From assembly GCA_031216915.1 (NCBI GenBank), contig CM062297.1:529440971-529504970 (forward strand): 64,000 nucleotides of DNA. Direction: 5' to 3'. The translations under genes were made by a program, and so were the position numbers. The notes beneath the pieces were generated by a model that saw nothing but the letters and a program-made list of their open reading frames with translations, was not told the origin of the DNA and ran no database searches. The DNA is from Pictodentalium vernedei (taxonomy: Eukaryota > Mollusca > Scaphopoda > Dentaliida > Dentaliidae). Below, piece by piece: positions 19,655 to 31,319 of the stretch; the stretch's first letter is position 1; every line of letters begins with the position of its first letter.

Positions 19655-22590
19655 TTCTTGATGAAAAAATATTGTTCAATTGTAATGCGAGGAAATCTTC
19701 CTCAGATTCTCATGTTCATTGTGTTTCTTGTAGTCATTGTACTCGCGCTAATTCTTGCTCAGTGTATGCTAATTGTAATGAAAACGTTGGAGATGTGTGT
19801 CACGGTATATTGTTAGCGGTGAGGGGTCCATTCCGGTCCTCTCTCCGCATGGTCACTCTAGTTTATCAGTCTCTTTTTCAGAAGAACAAGAACAGGGTGA
19901 TGTCTTCGATAAGTGTGTCTCCATCGTTGCAGTATTAGAGCTAGCGGCTAAGTGCTCATGGAAATACTACAATTGCCGAAGAGGTCCCTAGTAGGATCAA
20001 AGGTGTTGATCGTCCACTAGTCCGCCCGGTGTAGTGACCATTCATCGAATGGCTCGGCAGCCGGGTTCGTCCATTGCGGTCCAGGGAAGCAGTTTGGATG
20101 ATGCAAGCACTATAAACATTGAACGTGCACACCCAGCAACGACGGATCCGAGGATAATATGGAGGAAGCCTGTCAGTCCGGTAACTAGCTCATCCAGGTC
20201 TATCCGGACCGCGAGCGAGAGAGGCCCCCTCTCTCTCTTACAGCAACATCTGCGCCGCAATGTTGTTGTATGTTCGTTTGTTAGTCGGAGCATACATCCA
20301 CTCCTCCTGCTCGGGACACTCCGTCGCATAAACAGTCCAATGCGGCTGTTCTATTGGCTTCCTCATCCTCACGTCAGCACACATGACCGCACCTTGGCTT
20401 TGTGACCACAGATTTCCAGGGGACGTTCGCATATTATATAAATGCAGGAATGAATGTCCCTGGAGCTCCTGCTTCGCCGACCAGGGAATCCATGTCAACC
20501 AGGTTACTCCATCCGCTAGCCAAGGACACGAGGCCTTTCCAGTTGGGACGTTCGCATATTATATAAATGCAGGAATGAACGTCCCTGGAGCTTCCAGCAG
20601 CTAATTACGTAAGGCCGCGGCTCCACAGGCCTCTCTGACGGACTAACTATCTCAGATAGCTCAATTCATCGCAGCTATCAGAAACTTTTTCAATAAAGAA
20701 CTATCTGAGCATGCTGGATTGGTTTGCTCCCCTGCAGAGTCAGTAGGGACGACCAAGATTATTATGTGGTCCAGGCGGATGGTACAAGGGAATCAGCACG
20801 GCTGAAATTTTCCCTTTCTGAACAACTTAAGGTGCCGTAGATTTCATCCGGCATCACCTTTAGAAGTTGTTTCTCTGGACAAAAATGCTGCGTTACCTGA
20901 TAAGAAACTGTGTCACTGGACACAGACTTTTTTGGCCGGATTAGGGACACCATCCCTGAGTTTCCGACCCAGTCCAGAAATGTCATCGACATTTGAACTT
21001 TTGAATGACGCTATATTCAAGCTAGCCTCTAAGACTGGCAAATCTGGTTTCTTATCGCCTGCGCTATACAGCTGCCTTTCATCAATGCTAGACATTAATT
21101 TGAAACGGCAGGACAAGGCGCACCGAGAGTTCCTCTGCGTTTGGACGACTAGGCTGCAGATCTGGAACGGTCATTGCCGGCGTCCATGTCTATTTACTCC
21201 AGTATATTGGAGAACACAATTTAGACGCATTTTCTCATGCAGATCACCTTACCAGAGCGTTATCACTACATCTCGAAATGAAAGAATTCCAGGATCTCCA
21301 TCTTCCTTAAGAGTTCTTTCGAGGGCTATAGCATATTCTACGTATAACTCTACCCTTTCAGTGGCAATATGGAGTTAGTCAGATGTGATGCTGCCCTGGC
21401 TGCATCCACAAGAGTGGATAGTAAGGTGAAAAAACTCTCTTCCAGTCGCTCCGGTCTCAGGAGAGCTTTTCTTCATCGTTAAGCTTTCTACAATCTATAT
21501 TAGATTACTAAGAAAGCTCCTGATTCTCTGCGTTATTCCGCTTTGAAAAAGCCGGACTCAGCAGGGAGGAGTAAGGCAGGTTCTTCAGGGGCGAATATGT
21601 CCAAAGGAAGTTCCTATAGAGAATCAAAGCCTCTACGTCTTACTCCGGAGACCGTCAGAGTAGCGACTCACATAGGGGTGCTGGCCTGAGATATTGGGTC
21701 AGACGCCCCTAGGGCGACTGGGTGAGGTGCAGGTCGTGGAGGATATGTTTTCTCCTTCTGCAATCCTCGCAGGACCAGGAGGTGATTCCACATCGACCTG
21801 GTCACGCCATCTGCTAGCCAAGGACACAAGACCTTTCCAGTTGGGACGTTCGCATATTATATAAATGCAGGAATTAACGTCCCTGGCGCTTCCAGCGGCT
21901 AATTATGTAAGACCGCGGCTCCACAGGCCTCCGTGACGGACTTGCTATTGCAGATAGCTCAATTCATCGCAGCATCCCAGTAGCTATCAGAAACTTTTTC
22001 AGTAAAGAACTATCTGAGCAAGCTGGGTCATTTCGTTCCCCTGCAGAGTCAGTAAGGGACGACCAAAATTTTTATGTGGTCCAGGCGGATGGTAAAAGGG
22101 AATCAGCACAGCTGAAATTTTCTCTTTCCGAACAACTTAAGGTGGCCATAGATTTCATCCGGCATCACCTTTTAGAAGTTGTTTCTCTGGACAAAAATGC
22201 TGCGTTACCTGATAAGAAACTGAAAGCGTCACTGGACACAGACTTTTTCGGCCGGATTAAGGACACCGTCCCTCAGTTTCTGACCAAGTCCAGAAATGTC
22301 ATGGACATTTGAATTTTTGATTGACGCTATATTCAAGCTAGCCTCAAAGACTGGCAAATTAGGTTTCTTATCGCCTAGCGCTATTCAGTGGCCTTTCATC
22401 AATGCAAGACATAATTTTGAAACGGCAGGACTAGGCGTGCCAAGAGTTCCTCTGCGTTTGGACGACTAGGCTGAAGACCTGGAATTGTCATTGCCGGCGT
22501 CCATGTCTATTACTCCAGTATACTGGAGACGACAATATTTTCTAATAGAATTTAGACGCATTATCTCACACAGATCACCTTACCAAGAAG
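19655..22590 (+). pseudogene. DIRS-3 gag with ~1.3-kb tandem duplication
   Basis: The Cys-rich N-terminus (NCNARKSSSDSHVHCVSCSHC) starts near 19672. 20034-20405 is the first gag core. The sequence from about 20486 to 21780 (mid gag to the basic tail) is repeated from 21784, but the second copy stops near 22590. A shorter unit (ttcgcatattatataaatgc) is found at about 20425, 20552 and 21850. Stops and frameshifts throughout. Confidence 0.7.
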
Positions 22591-23476
22591 AACTCAGGGT
22601 TACGGCAGCAAGTCTGCTTCAATTGCTCCAACATCTAAGTTTCTTAGTAAACGAAAAGAAGTCGGATCTAGTGTCGTCCTATTCATTCACCCACGTGGGA
22701 ATGAGCTTAGAGACGCACAACAATCTCATTCGTTTGCCATTAACCAGAGTGATTTTAGTCAGTTGTTACGCTCGCTTTTGCCTTCACTCAGATGTAGTAA
22801 CAGCGAGAGAATTCATTAGACTGACAGGTTTGTGTGTACCCGCTGCAAATATTATTCTAATGAAGTGGATACGCACTTGTCCACTCCACAGATATTTTAT
22901 CTCAGAATTGGAGTGTGAAGACTCATTCGCTCGAATCGAACATTGTCTTGTCGAATCAAGTGAACAAGGGTTTCAGATTTGGGTAGATTTTCAGTGGTTA
23001 ACTCAGAGAGTACCATTGCAACTACCGGATCCGAGTTTAACGATAATGACAGATGCGAGTCAAACAGATTGTGGCACAACTCTGAGCCCAATAGATTCAG
23101 GGTGCCAGGGTCTTTAGGATCCGCAGTTCCTAACAAGTACATAAACATCAAGAATGGTGTCAATATGGCTTGCGTTACGTCAATGAATGTACATTCTTCA
23201 GAGTTTGCATGTTCAATTCTGTCCAACAAGGCGACAGTAGTAGCGTATATTCAGAACCTGGGAGGCACTCATTCCATTCCGTTATTCAATTTAACGGAAA
23301 GGATCCTTCTGTTTGTCCTAGAGCATCAAGTTCTTCTATCGGTCCGTCATATTTCGGGTCGTCTGAACGTTCTAGCGGACTCCCTTTCTTGGATAGGTCG
23401 TTTGTTGTCGTCAGAATGGACTCTCAACAATGATTTTTCAATCAGATTTGCTACTAATGGGATCGTCCAAGGATAG
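22485..23476 (+). pseudogene. DIRS-3 gag::RT-thumb/RNase H deletion fusion
   Basis: A deletion joins gag (ending HRSPYQ) to the part of RT that lies after the YLDD box (EELRVTAASLLQLLQHLSFL). It leaves a 210-codon open frame at 22485-23117 that reaches RNase H MTDASQTDCGTTL. The next frame (22979-23476) carries VAYIQNLGGTHSIPLFN and HISGRLNVLADSLS. No RT catalytic site remains. The fusion is an accident of deletion and I do not propose that it is functional. Confidence 0.65.
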
Positions 23477-23930
23477 ACTTTTTTGCGACGCATCTCAACT
23501 ATCAGTTGCAGACGTATGTGTCGCCGTGTCCAGATCCTCGAGCATTTGAAGTAGACGCTCTCTCGATCTCTCGGGAAGGTATGATAGGATACGTGTATCC
23601 TTCAGCGCCATTGATTCTGCAGATATTGCTTAAGATAAAGCAATCTCACTGCAAATTCTGTTGGTAGCATCTCTGTCACCCCAGAGACCATGGATAAATC
23701 TTTTCAGGTGTCTGCTGTGGGACATGCTGCAGAAGCTTCCTCCACGAGAGGATCTCTTTCGCAGGGGAAATCGCGCACACTGCATCACAACCCGTAAGGT
23801 CTCAACCTTCACGTATTTTCGTTGTGCGGTCCTTCTTGCACGGCAAGCAATTTACAGGACGAGCAGTGGACACAATTTCTAACTGTAGGAGGACCTCCTC
23901 TTCGCTATATTATGCTGCTAAGTGGAAGGT
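23420..23930 (+). pseudogene. DIRS-3 Dam-like region remnant
   Basis: Aligned at DNA level with 16456-16974. It keeps VASLSPQRPWINLFRCLLWD, EDLFRRGN and CGPSCTASNLQDEQW in changing frames. Several single-base indels. Confidence 0.6.
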
Positions 23931-24540
23931 TTTCTCACGGTGAGGTAGGGATCATTCTGTTGATACCTATGCACATCATGATAGTTTATAGATTGGATCT
24001 AATGTCTCTTTATCTAAGTTACGGAAAACTTTTCGATAAATAGACTTAGAACCCTCAGATTAATTCCTAAGTGGAATTTAGCTTGTGTTCTTCTTAAGCT
24101 TAAAGAAGCGCCATTTGAGCCCCTTGATACAATGGACTTCAAATTCTTATGTTATAAGACAGCTTTCTCTTAGCCTTCTCTTCGGCTAGAAGAGTTAGTG
24201 AGCTTCAGGCACTATCTGTTGATGATTCTCACTTTCGTAGTGTAGGTAATACTATTACCTCGACTACTAAGGTTGGGTTTTTGACCAGATTCAGGCTCCT
24301 ATAGGTATCTGGAATCAATTGTTATTAAGGCTCTTCCGTCTTCAGACGGGCATAGGCCTTTAATCTTGCCTGTTACAGTTATACATTTTTTACAAACGTA
24401 GATCTCAGTTTATCAGAAAGGGACGTAATGTCTTTCTGTCTCTGCTGCCTAATAGTAGGGACATTACGGTCCATTCTATTGCAAGGTGGATTCAATTAAC
24501 TATCCGAACTGCTTATGAAAAATTATTTTCGGCGCATGAA
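23930..24540 (+). pseudogene. DIRS-3 tyrosine recombinase, C-terminus deleted
   Basis: Matches 16980-17730 of DIRS-2. At 24530-24545 the sequence passes from ggcgcatgaagta (the HxxR region) directly to tctgttccggcagcg, which in DIRS-2 lies ~200 bp further on. The deletion removes the catalytic Tyr. Numerous frame breaks upstream. Confidence 0.65.
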
Positions 24541-24580
24541 GTATCTGTTCCGGCAGCGTATCTGTCCTGCTGCCCTCTTC

Positions 24581-24696
24581 GCTCTGGGGTATTTGACCCA
24601 GAGCAAGGGAAAGGGGGGGGGGGGGGGGAGGGGGGTGGGTGTTTCAGGGGATGGTGTTCCCTTATATCACCTTCTTTATAGGGAAATGCAAGGGAA
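24581..24696 (+). other. DIRS-3 3' module: hairpin, G tract, hairpin
   Basis: Hairpin 1 pairs GCTCTGGG with CCCAGAGC (24581-24604, fully paired). Runs of 16 and 6 G follow at 24613-24635. Hairpin 2 spans 24657-24696 (TTCCCTT with AAGGGAA). The changes relative to the other copies mostly keep pairing. Confidence 0.5.
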
Positions 24697-25133
24697 TACC
24701 TCCAATGGTAATTCCGAGTCGGTGCCGGGATGGTTTTAAAGTGTAAAGCTAATTCATATAATATTTTAAAAGTGTAGCTCGGTGGGAAACATTTGTATAT
24801 GTCACAGATCATACGAGCGCTAATATACAATCCTCGAACACTTTTTAATGAGTATAAAGAGTCTCATTATCTGGACTATCTTTAATTATTGGCTTTCCTT
24901 TAATAAGATTAGTATAAGGGATTATACTGGATGTTAATAGAGATCATTGATGATTATTGTGCTCAATTACGGAATGGTATTGTGTCTTTCTTTTTTGATA
25001 CAAACAAGAAAGATACATATAAAACCTGTGCTCCTCTTCTCCTTGAGGGGATAATTCTGTTTTCATGTAATTGAGTCTATTGGATTCTCTTGTATGTCCT
25101 AGGCCCTCCAGCCTTTTTTTTCTATTCAGCTAA

Positions 25134-25215
25134 GTCTGGGTCATTGGTACAGTACAAAAATGTTAAAAAATTTATAGTAATTTATATATTTTTTGTACTT
25201 ACCAATGACCCAGAT
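25134..25215 (+). repeat. DIRS-3 internal complementary region
   Basis: 82-nt region complementary to the joined right and left ends of DIRS-3, equivalent to 6913-6994 of DIRS-1. Confidence 0.75.
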
Positions 25216-25288
25216 GGTTATGGCCCTCCCATGAGTTGGGAACTCATACCTCCCCACTGATTACATAACACTTTCCAGGCTCTGGTTG

Positions 25289-25556
25289 TAAGAATGAGAT
25301 TTGCGCCAATTTCGAGAGCTCCTTGACACTGCGCTTGCGCAGTGGATAGAAAGTATGGAGGACCATATAGGACATTGAATTTCGGTTTCTGGTGCAAATT
25401 TTGGGGATTGGGGGGCAAAATTTGTGTTTGGCCCTACAATTTAAGGAGTTAGTACCAGCTAAGTCTGGGTCATTGGTAAGTAAGTTGGTAAGTATAAAAA
25501 ATATATAAATTACCATAAATTTTTTAAAATATATAAATTACCATAAATTTTTTAAC
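25289..25556 (+). repeat. DIRS-3 right inverted terminal repeat and extension
   Basis: 25289-25480 is complementary to 18570-18765. The extension to 25556 ends in AAC and contains a duplicated ~29-bp AT-rich unit. Confidence 0.75.
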
Positions 25557-25875
25557 TTTTTATACTTACCAGTGACCCAGACGGGGATGGCCCTCCCATG
25601 AGTTGGGAACTCTTACCTCCCCGCTGATTACATAACGCTTACCAGGCACTGGTTGTAAGAATGACAATTGGCGCCAATTTCGAGACCTCCTTGACACTGT
25701 GCATGCGCAGTGGATAAAAGGTATGGAGGACGACATACGACATTGATAATTCGGATTTGATGCAAATTTGGGGGATTGATTTTTGTTTAGCCCTAGATTT
25801 TAAGGAGTTAGCACCAGCTAAGTCTGGGTCATTGGTAAGTATAAAAAATATATAAATTGCTATAAATTTTTTAAC
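25557..25875 (+). repeat. DIRS-2 right end (ICR right half, right repeat)
   Basis: Resumes with tttttatacttaccagtgac, continues with ggggatggccctcccatgag, then the right repeat complementary to 11755-11956, and ends in AAC at 25875. Host DNA tttttatgattagg follows. Confidence 0.8.
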
Positions 25876-26440
25876 TTTTTATGATTAGGCATCAGACACC
25901 AGGCAGGCCTTAAAATATATATAAAAAAGGTACTTGTAGCGTGTAACAGGTTGAATAATTTTATACACTTGTTAGGCCAAAAAAAGTTTAAAATCTGTTT
26001 CTTAGGCTCTCCCGCATGGTCAGTTGGCTGCCGCATGCTCTCTTTTTATAACCCATGCAAACTTGAAAAAATAAAAATTAAATGGTTTATGTCTGATATT
26101 TGACCCAAGTTAATAAAATTGATAAATTTGTACCTTGAATGCAACAAGGCTTTGCAATTGCAAAGCCTTCTTGCACTCAACAGATGAAATACACCACCAC
26201 CCATTCTATTCTGTAGATTATGAGGTCGAAAACATAAAACAAACCAAGAATGTGAACATTTGATGGCAAAGAAATAATTACCAGAATAAAAAAAATAAAA
26301 AATGCCTACCCACAATCAATTTTACACAAAATGACCTGAAAAACAGAAGGTCGACTTTGTGGGGGCCTCAACCCAAATTTCTACATAAACATTTATATAT
26401 CATTGATGATTGGTGATCAGTTCATTATTAACCAGAAATG
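25876..26440. other. Intron segment with one short hairpin
   Basis: No gene recognised. 26133-26178 is a hairpin of two ~22-bp arms around TTGCAATTGCAA (AAGGCTTTGCAA / TTGCAAAGCCTT). Confidence 0.5.
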
Positions 26441-26600
26441 CTGACATTTCAATCAGCAAAAGTTTTCCCATTATGCAACTAGAAATTTAGCCAATTCAAT
26501 CTTCTTTGACAGAGCACTGTCAAACAAGATTGAATTGTTTTTTTGCCTAGTTGCATTATGGCATTATGGGAAAACTTTGCAAGTTTAAATTTTTATATTT
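26440..26600. mobile_element. Foldback MITE-like palindrome
   Basis: Nested arms: AGTTTTCCCATTATGCAACT pairs with the strand reading through AGTTGCATTATGG...GGGAAAACT, and CAATTCAATCTT / AAGATTGAATTG with TTTGACAG / CTGTCAAA lie at the core. The core (TTTGACAGAGC...) recurs at 30745-30815, so this is a dispersed family. Confidence 0.5.
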
Positions 26601-26863
26601 CAATCTCAGTTTGTGACCAGTGCTTTTCACAAACATTTGCCATTCAAATTTTACATTTTTTTCCATATTTGCCTGAAAACATTGCGTATGATTTCACTCA
26701 ATGAGGTCATTTCATTAACAGTCAAAAGCTATCTTTTTCAGGTAAAAAATGAAATCTTTTAGTAACTTAGAAAATTATTCTCCAAGTGTTATCTTTAAGA
26801 CAAAAGCTTAACCTTTAACGAAGGTATCAGATAGGTACACCATGCTACTGTGGTATTCTTTTT

Positions 26864-27630
26864 ATGCTCCCCCAAAAAATTTGGAGGGAGTATATAGTCG
26901 CCGCTTTGTCCGTCTTTCCATACGTCCGAAGCAAATGGTTTCTGAATGATAACTCTAATTTGCTTTGATGTATGACCTCATAATTTTGCAATGTTACTAC
27001 CTACCATGAAATGCTGGTTAAGTTTAATTTTCACCATTATGTCATCTACCATTCCAGAGTTATGCACCTTAAAAAACTTGCAAAAAGGTAAAATCAGTGA
27101 TTTCCGGATAAAAAAATTTCAGGGGAGCATATAGTCACCGCTTTGTCCGTCTGTCCGTATGTCCAAAACAAATGGTTTCTGGATGATAACTCTTATTTGC
27201 TTTGATGTAAGATCTTGTAATTTTGCAACATAACTTCATGCCATGAAATGTAGGTCAAGTTCGATTTTCACCATTATGCCATTTACTATTTCTGAGTTAT
27301 GCCCTTTGAAATGTGGCAAAATGGTAAAGGGATAAAACATTTCTTATGGTATCTTTTTAAATGTCTAGGGCATGTTTTATCAATCCTGCTTATACATTCA
27401 CCCTAATTAAGCAGTGACCTGTCTTCAAAGGCCAGTTCTATCTCCTTCTTAAGGAGCTTTTAATACAGTTTACTGTGTACTGTTACCCCTGTCCTACCAC
27501 ACTTTTTTGTATTTTTTTTTTTTTTTTGGCTTAAACCATTTCACAGTTCTGCATTTAAATAAATAAGTATTTTGTTTCCATCAGTTTGCATTTCAGGGAG
27601 CATCTGTTGGCTATGCCAACTTTTTACTTG
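26864..27630 (+). mobile_element. Family W Helitron-like element
   Basis: The 5' foldback ATGCTCCC...GGGAG is followed by GTCCGTCTTTCCATACGTCC. Two core units are present (tatagtcgccgctttgtccg and tatagtcaccgctttgtccg, ~245 bp apart), then degenerate sequence. The 3' end has GGGAGCAT (inverse of the 5' motif), the hairpin TTGGCTATGCCAA and CTTG followed by T. It ends only 37 bp before exon B. Confidence 0.6.
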
Positions 27631-27667
27631 TTTCTTTAAACTTGATAACATAAAATATCTTTTTCAG

Positions 27668-27822
27668 ATGTAACAGCACCACCAGTTTTGAATGGAGCAA
27701 CCAATCAGAATTCAGTGTATTATACCAATGTGTATCAGACTAACTTGAACACAATTGAGTCAATAAATGCCAAAATAGCTGCTGATAAAAATGTCAGGCT
27801 TTGGAAGCTGCAAGCTATGAAG
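27668..27822 (+). CDS. Predicted internal exon B of the unidentified host gene
   Basis: 155 nt between the acceptor atctttttcag and the donor AAG|gtaata. Two bases (AT) complete the codon opened in exon A. 51 codons then read VTAPPVLNGATNQNSVYYTN and continue to a Lys/Leu-rich stretch (IESINAKIAADKN, LWKLQAMK) that looks helical. The exon ends in phase 0, matching exon C at 42046. No family was recognised. Reading past the donor keeps the frame open for 30 more codons, so an unspliced reading is possible but less likely given the splice consensus. Confidence 0.55.
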
Positions 27823-28535
27823 GTAATATATGAAATATGTGTTTGTGAAGTGGATGGAGAAGAAGTGAATTTATGTAAGATCAGATATGGTGAATTCAAG
27901 GCACCAAGATAACATGTTTCATTCCATCGCCAAGCTATTGATTGTTGTTTGAATTTCTTTCCAACCCACTCATATTTTATAAATCAGCAAAAGGCAGACA
28001 GAGAATTTTGACTGGATCGCAACTGATGGCATTCCGGTCAAAACTCTCAAACTGCTTTTCTGCCCAAAACATGGTAGAATCTCATGAGTCAGAAATTAAA
28101 TATGAAAAACATTACATCTCAGAGGCTAATTTTGTTTGTTTTTTCTTCATCCAGTTTTGATTTTACAATGTTTCAATTAGACTAAAATTCTCACCTTCTG
28201 ATTGGACAAGAGCATGCATAGTTTTTTATGTTTATGCTCCAGTAGCACATGTTACAATTTGATGTCACGATGCAAAATATTTAAAATGAGGTGTCTCATT
28301 TCACGATTATTCCATCAACGGAGTGATTTGCAAACCGCTTCATTTTGTTAGATTTCTCACACATGCATCAGACAATGTTCCAAATTAAGTGTTGTTTAAA
28401 TTACAGAATCAGTTTATGATTTGAACTGAGATCATTGAAAGTTACCTTATTCATTTCACAATGTGGGTTTTGGGCTATGGTAGGGTGTAATTGCAACATA
28501 TACATTATTGTGATGAATTGACTTTTATATATTTA
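27823..28535. other. Intron 2, unannotated part
   Basis: AT-rich, no ORF with coding character, no clear repeat structure. Confidence 0.4.
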
Positions 28536-29663
28536 TACCCCCACTTCGAAGAAGTGGGGGCTATATAGGAATCGCCCTGTACGTCCGTCCGTATGTACGT
28601 CTGTCCATCCATCTGTCCATCCGTCCGTACGGCTTTCCGGCCGAACAAATTCTTGTGTGCGCAACTCCTCCTACATTAAAGAACCGATTTTGAAGAAACC
28701 TTTCAAACATCATCACTACTAAGTGAACATGCGCATATTCCAAAATTTTTGATCTGCGTCAATTTTAACCAGGTTATCTCTCTTGAACTTTGATTTAATA
28801 TGGGTTTCTACATGAAATTCTTGTGTGCGCAACTCTCCTACATTTATCAATCAATTTGGACAAAACTTTTCAGACATCATCACTACTAAGTGAACATGCA
28901 CATATTCCAAGATTTTTGATCTTTGACAATTTTAACCAGGTTATCTCCCTTTGACTTAGATTTATTATGTCTTTCCGTCCGAACAAATTCTTGTGTGCGC
29001 AACTCCTCCTACATTAATGAACCGATTTTGATGAAACCTTTCAAACATCATCTCTACTAAGTGAACATGTGCATATTCCAAACTTTTTGATCTGCGACAA
29101 TTTTAACCAGGTTATCTCTCTTGAACTTTGATTTAATATGGGTTTCTGCATGAAATTCTTGTGAGCGCAACTCCTCCTACATTTATCAATCAATTTGGAT
29201 GACCTTTCAAACATCATCTCTACTAAGTGAACATGTGCATATTCCAAACTTTTTGATCTGCGACAATTTTAACCAGGTTATCTCTCTTGAACTTTGATTT
29301 AATATGGGTTTCTGCATGAAATTCTTGTGTGCGCAACTCCTCCTACATTTATCAATCAATTTGGACGAAAGTTTACAGACATCATCACTACTAAGTGAAC
29401 ATGCGCATATTCCAAAATTTTTGATCTGTGGCAATTTTAACTAGCACATTGTAAATGTGTTTTTCCAAATGTAAACCATATATGTGTGGCCTCTTTAAGT
29501 ATTCAGTGCTGTTCTGTGGAAGGCCACATGCAAATACAAATTTCAACAACAAAAAATTATCTTTATGTATACATTTCCTTATGTCCTTTGCCCACATGAT
29601 CAGAAGTGCATTCCTCTAAAAACCCAAAGCGGGGGTATTAATCACCTTCAGTGATAGTTCTAG
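28536..29663 (+). mobile_element. Family X Helitron-like element with ~168-bp core units
   Basis: The 5' TACCCCCACTTCGAAGAAGT foldback is followed by GTCCGTCCGTATGTACGTCT. Core units start with cttgtgtgcgcaactcctcc at 28652, 28820, 28990, 29158 and 29324 (spacings 168, 170, 168, 166). The end has GGGGGTA (inverse of the 5' TACCCCC), the hairpin ATCACCTTCAGTGAT and CTAG followed by TTT. The final hairpin plus CTAG fits the canonical Helitron 3' end (hairpin then CTRR). The same family is at 59470-60247. Confidence 0.7.
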
Positions 29664-29828
29664 TTTAATCATGCTTTGTTGAAAACATGTGCAAATAAAT
29701 ATACATCAATCAAAAAAGGTACCATTTTAAAATCTCATGATTCCATAACTTTGGAATACACTGCAAGGCAATAAAAATGCTCAATGAGTAGGTTCAGTTT
29801 CAAGGAGGGAGGTGCCTGTAAACCAAAT

Positions 29829-29930
29829 GCCGGACAAAACCCCATCAGATAAAACTCCATGAGGACAAAACCCATGCATAGGTGGACAAAAACCCATGCA
29901 CAGATGGACAAAACCCTGTACATGTTGTTT
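29829..29930 (-). repeat. GTTTTGTCC minisatellite (minus orientation)
   Basis: Five to six irregular units of ggacaaaacccatgca type. The complementary orientation occurs at 39475-39610, so the two arrays flank the MITE/Ngaro block in inverted orientation. Confidence 0.5.
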
Positions 29931-30636
29931 GCATCTGATGTCTCATCTGATGCTTTCTGGGTTTTCAACTTTCACATGGACATCATTGGTAGTGTGATGA
30001 GTGAAGAACTGCTTCTGCCAATAACTGTCTTTACTTTTTGTTTTCTAGTATCAAACTTTTAGTGCAAGTCTTACTTTATAGGCCTCTACTCCCACTGTAT
30101 CAGCGCAGTGGTTGTCTTCTTGGAAACTTAATGTGAATAAAATCAGATGGTCTGTTGTAAGAGCACCATTGCAGTGTAAGGAACTACATTTACTGCATTC
30201 CCATCAGAGGTATTCTTACAATTTCATGTCACGACGCACAGTATTTAAAAAGATTTATATAGAATAGAGGTAACCTTCCTGACAGACTTTGATACCGTCT
30301 TTGTTGCTTTGTTTTACTTCCATGGTTGCTGATTAATCTGTCCCACAGACTTGTGTTATATATGTTTAAGAAAATCCTTAAAAAAAACAACAGTTTAGCA
30401 CAAAGTGTGTAAATGGAATGATTTATATGTGTTTGATGAAAGGAGAGGTGATTTGGAAAAAGTTAATGATCACAGGAGAGGCAGTTTAAAAGAAAGAGAG
30501 AAGTTTGAAAATTACAATAAGAACAAGAATGATTAGTGAATAGATAGAAAAAAGGAATGCTAATGAGCATAGGATAGACAGTTCAAAAGAACTGAAAAGT
30601 GAGAAGCTGCTGAAGTACAACAACAACCCTAATACA
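29931..30636. other. Intron 2, no recognised feature
   Basis: AT-rich sequence without ORF, hairpin or repeat that I could identify. Confidence 0.4.
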
Positions 30637-30912
30637 GAGGAACCCTGTTAACTGAATAGCCACTTTTCCAATGAAAATTATTCAGTTAACAGGAGAATTC
30701 AATTAACAGGGATTGTGTCACTTTCCTGTACTTTAGAGATAAACTTAGCATTTATTCAATTGTATCTTGTTTGACAGAGCTCATTATGAGCTCTGTCAAA
30801 CAAGATATAATAGATTAAATGCCTGTATTGGATGTACTGAGGTCAAATAGGTCAGTTAACAAAGGAAAACTGGGGAGAGTCAGGGTAATTTCCCAACAGG
30901 TTAGAAGATTTT

Positions 30913-31216
30913 TTTATGGTAGGATACGCAACACCATACATGTAAAATCCCCCAATGATGTCCTCTGGGGTTAAGCTTGTTTGACAAAATGCACAAAACA
31001 CGTGGGTGATGTTTGATCAGGGCCACCGGGTGTGGTGGCCAAACTTTTATTTAGAATTTTTTCAAGCAGGTCAGCTTATGGGCCCAGGATGCCCACCAAG
31101 GCTTGACCCAGAACAATTACAATGTTGGAGCCCAAAATGCTCCGCCCCTTACTGATGTGAGCTTATATATATACATATGTCCAATTTTGTCAAAGGTGGA
31201 GCAAATACATGCCACA
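30913..31216 (-). repeat. Ngaro B2 split direct repeat
   Basis: Near-identical to 32541-32844 (differences: tttttt/tttctt and ttatggg/ttacggg). It is the outermost 3' part of the element. Confidence 0.85.
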
Positions 31217-31319
31217 CATGGACATATATCGATATATAAGCTCACAATGATGAACATTAGAAACACAGAGTACAAAGTTGTGAAAATTAACTAATGCTAC
31301 ATGTACACAAAGACAATGG

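Larger units (their letters stand above)
18570..25556 (+). mobile_element. DIRS-3: DIRS copy nested in DIRS-2
   Basis: A 6.99-kb element with its own left repeat (18570-18765), ICR (25134-25215) and right repeat (25289-25480) plus extension. The right end carries a small duplication: the ~29-bp atataaattaccataaattt unit appears twice, and ggtaagt twice. The inside has a ~1.29-kb tandem duplication of gag, a deletion from gag to the RT thumb, and a recombinase without its C-terminus. Left and right repeats share private variants (ctccttgacactgcgc with the agctc change), confirming that they are a pair. Confidence 0.85.
11755..25875 (+). mobile_element. DIRS-2: most complete DIRS copy, split by nested DIRS-3
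   Basis: DIRS-2 occupies 11755-18569 and resumes at 25557-25875, about 7.13 kb in total. Its left repeat (11755-11956) and the outer right repeat (25656-25850) share private variants, such as the order caaatttgcatcaaatccg and ccataccttttatccactg, that the inner right repeat lacks. This shows that DIRS-3 lies inside it. It carries gag, RT, RNase H, a Dam-like region and a tyrosine recombinase in the plus orientation, each with stops or frameshifts. It lies in the 20-kb intron between exons A and B. Confidence 0.85.

Noticed and set aside
27688..27912. Exon B read through as a 74-codon gene
   Set aside because: It begins at a TTG, with the coding frame open upstream to a good acceptor, and a consensus donor lies at 27823. 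An exon is the better reading.
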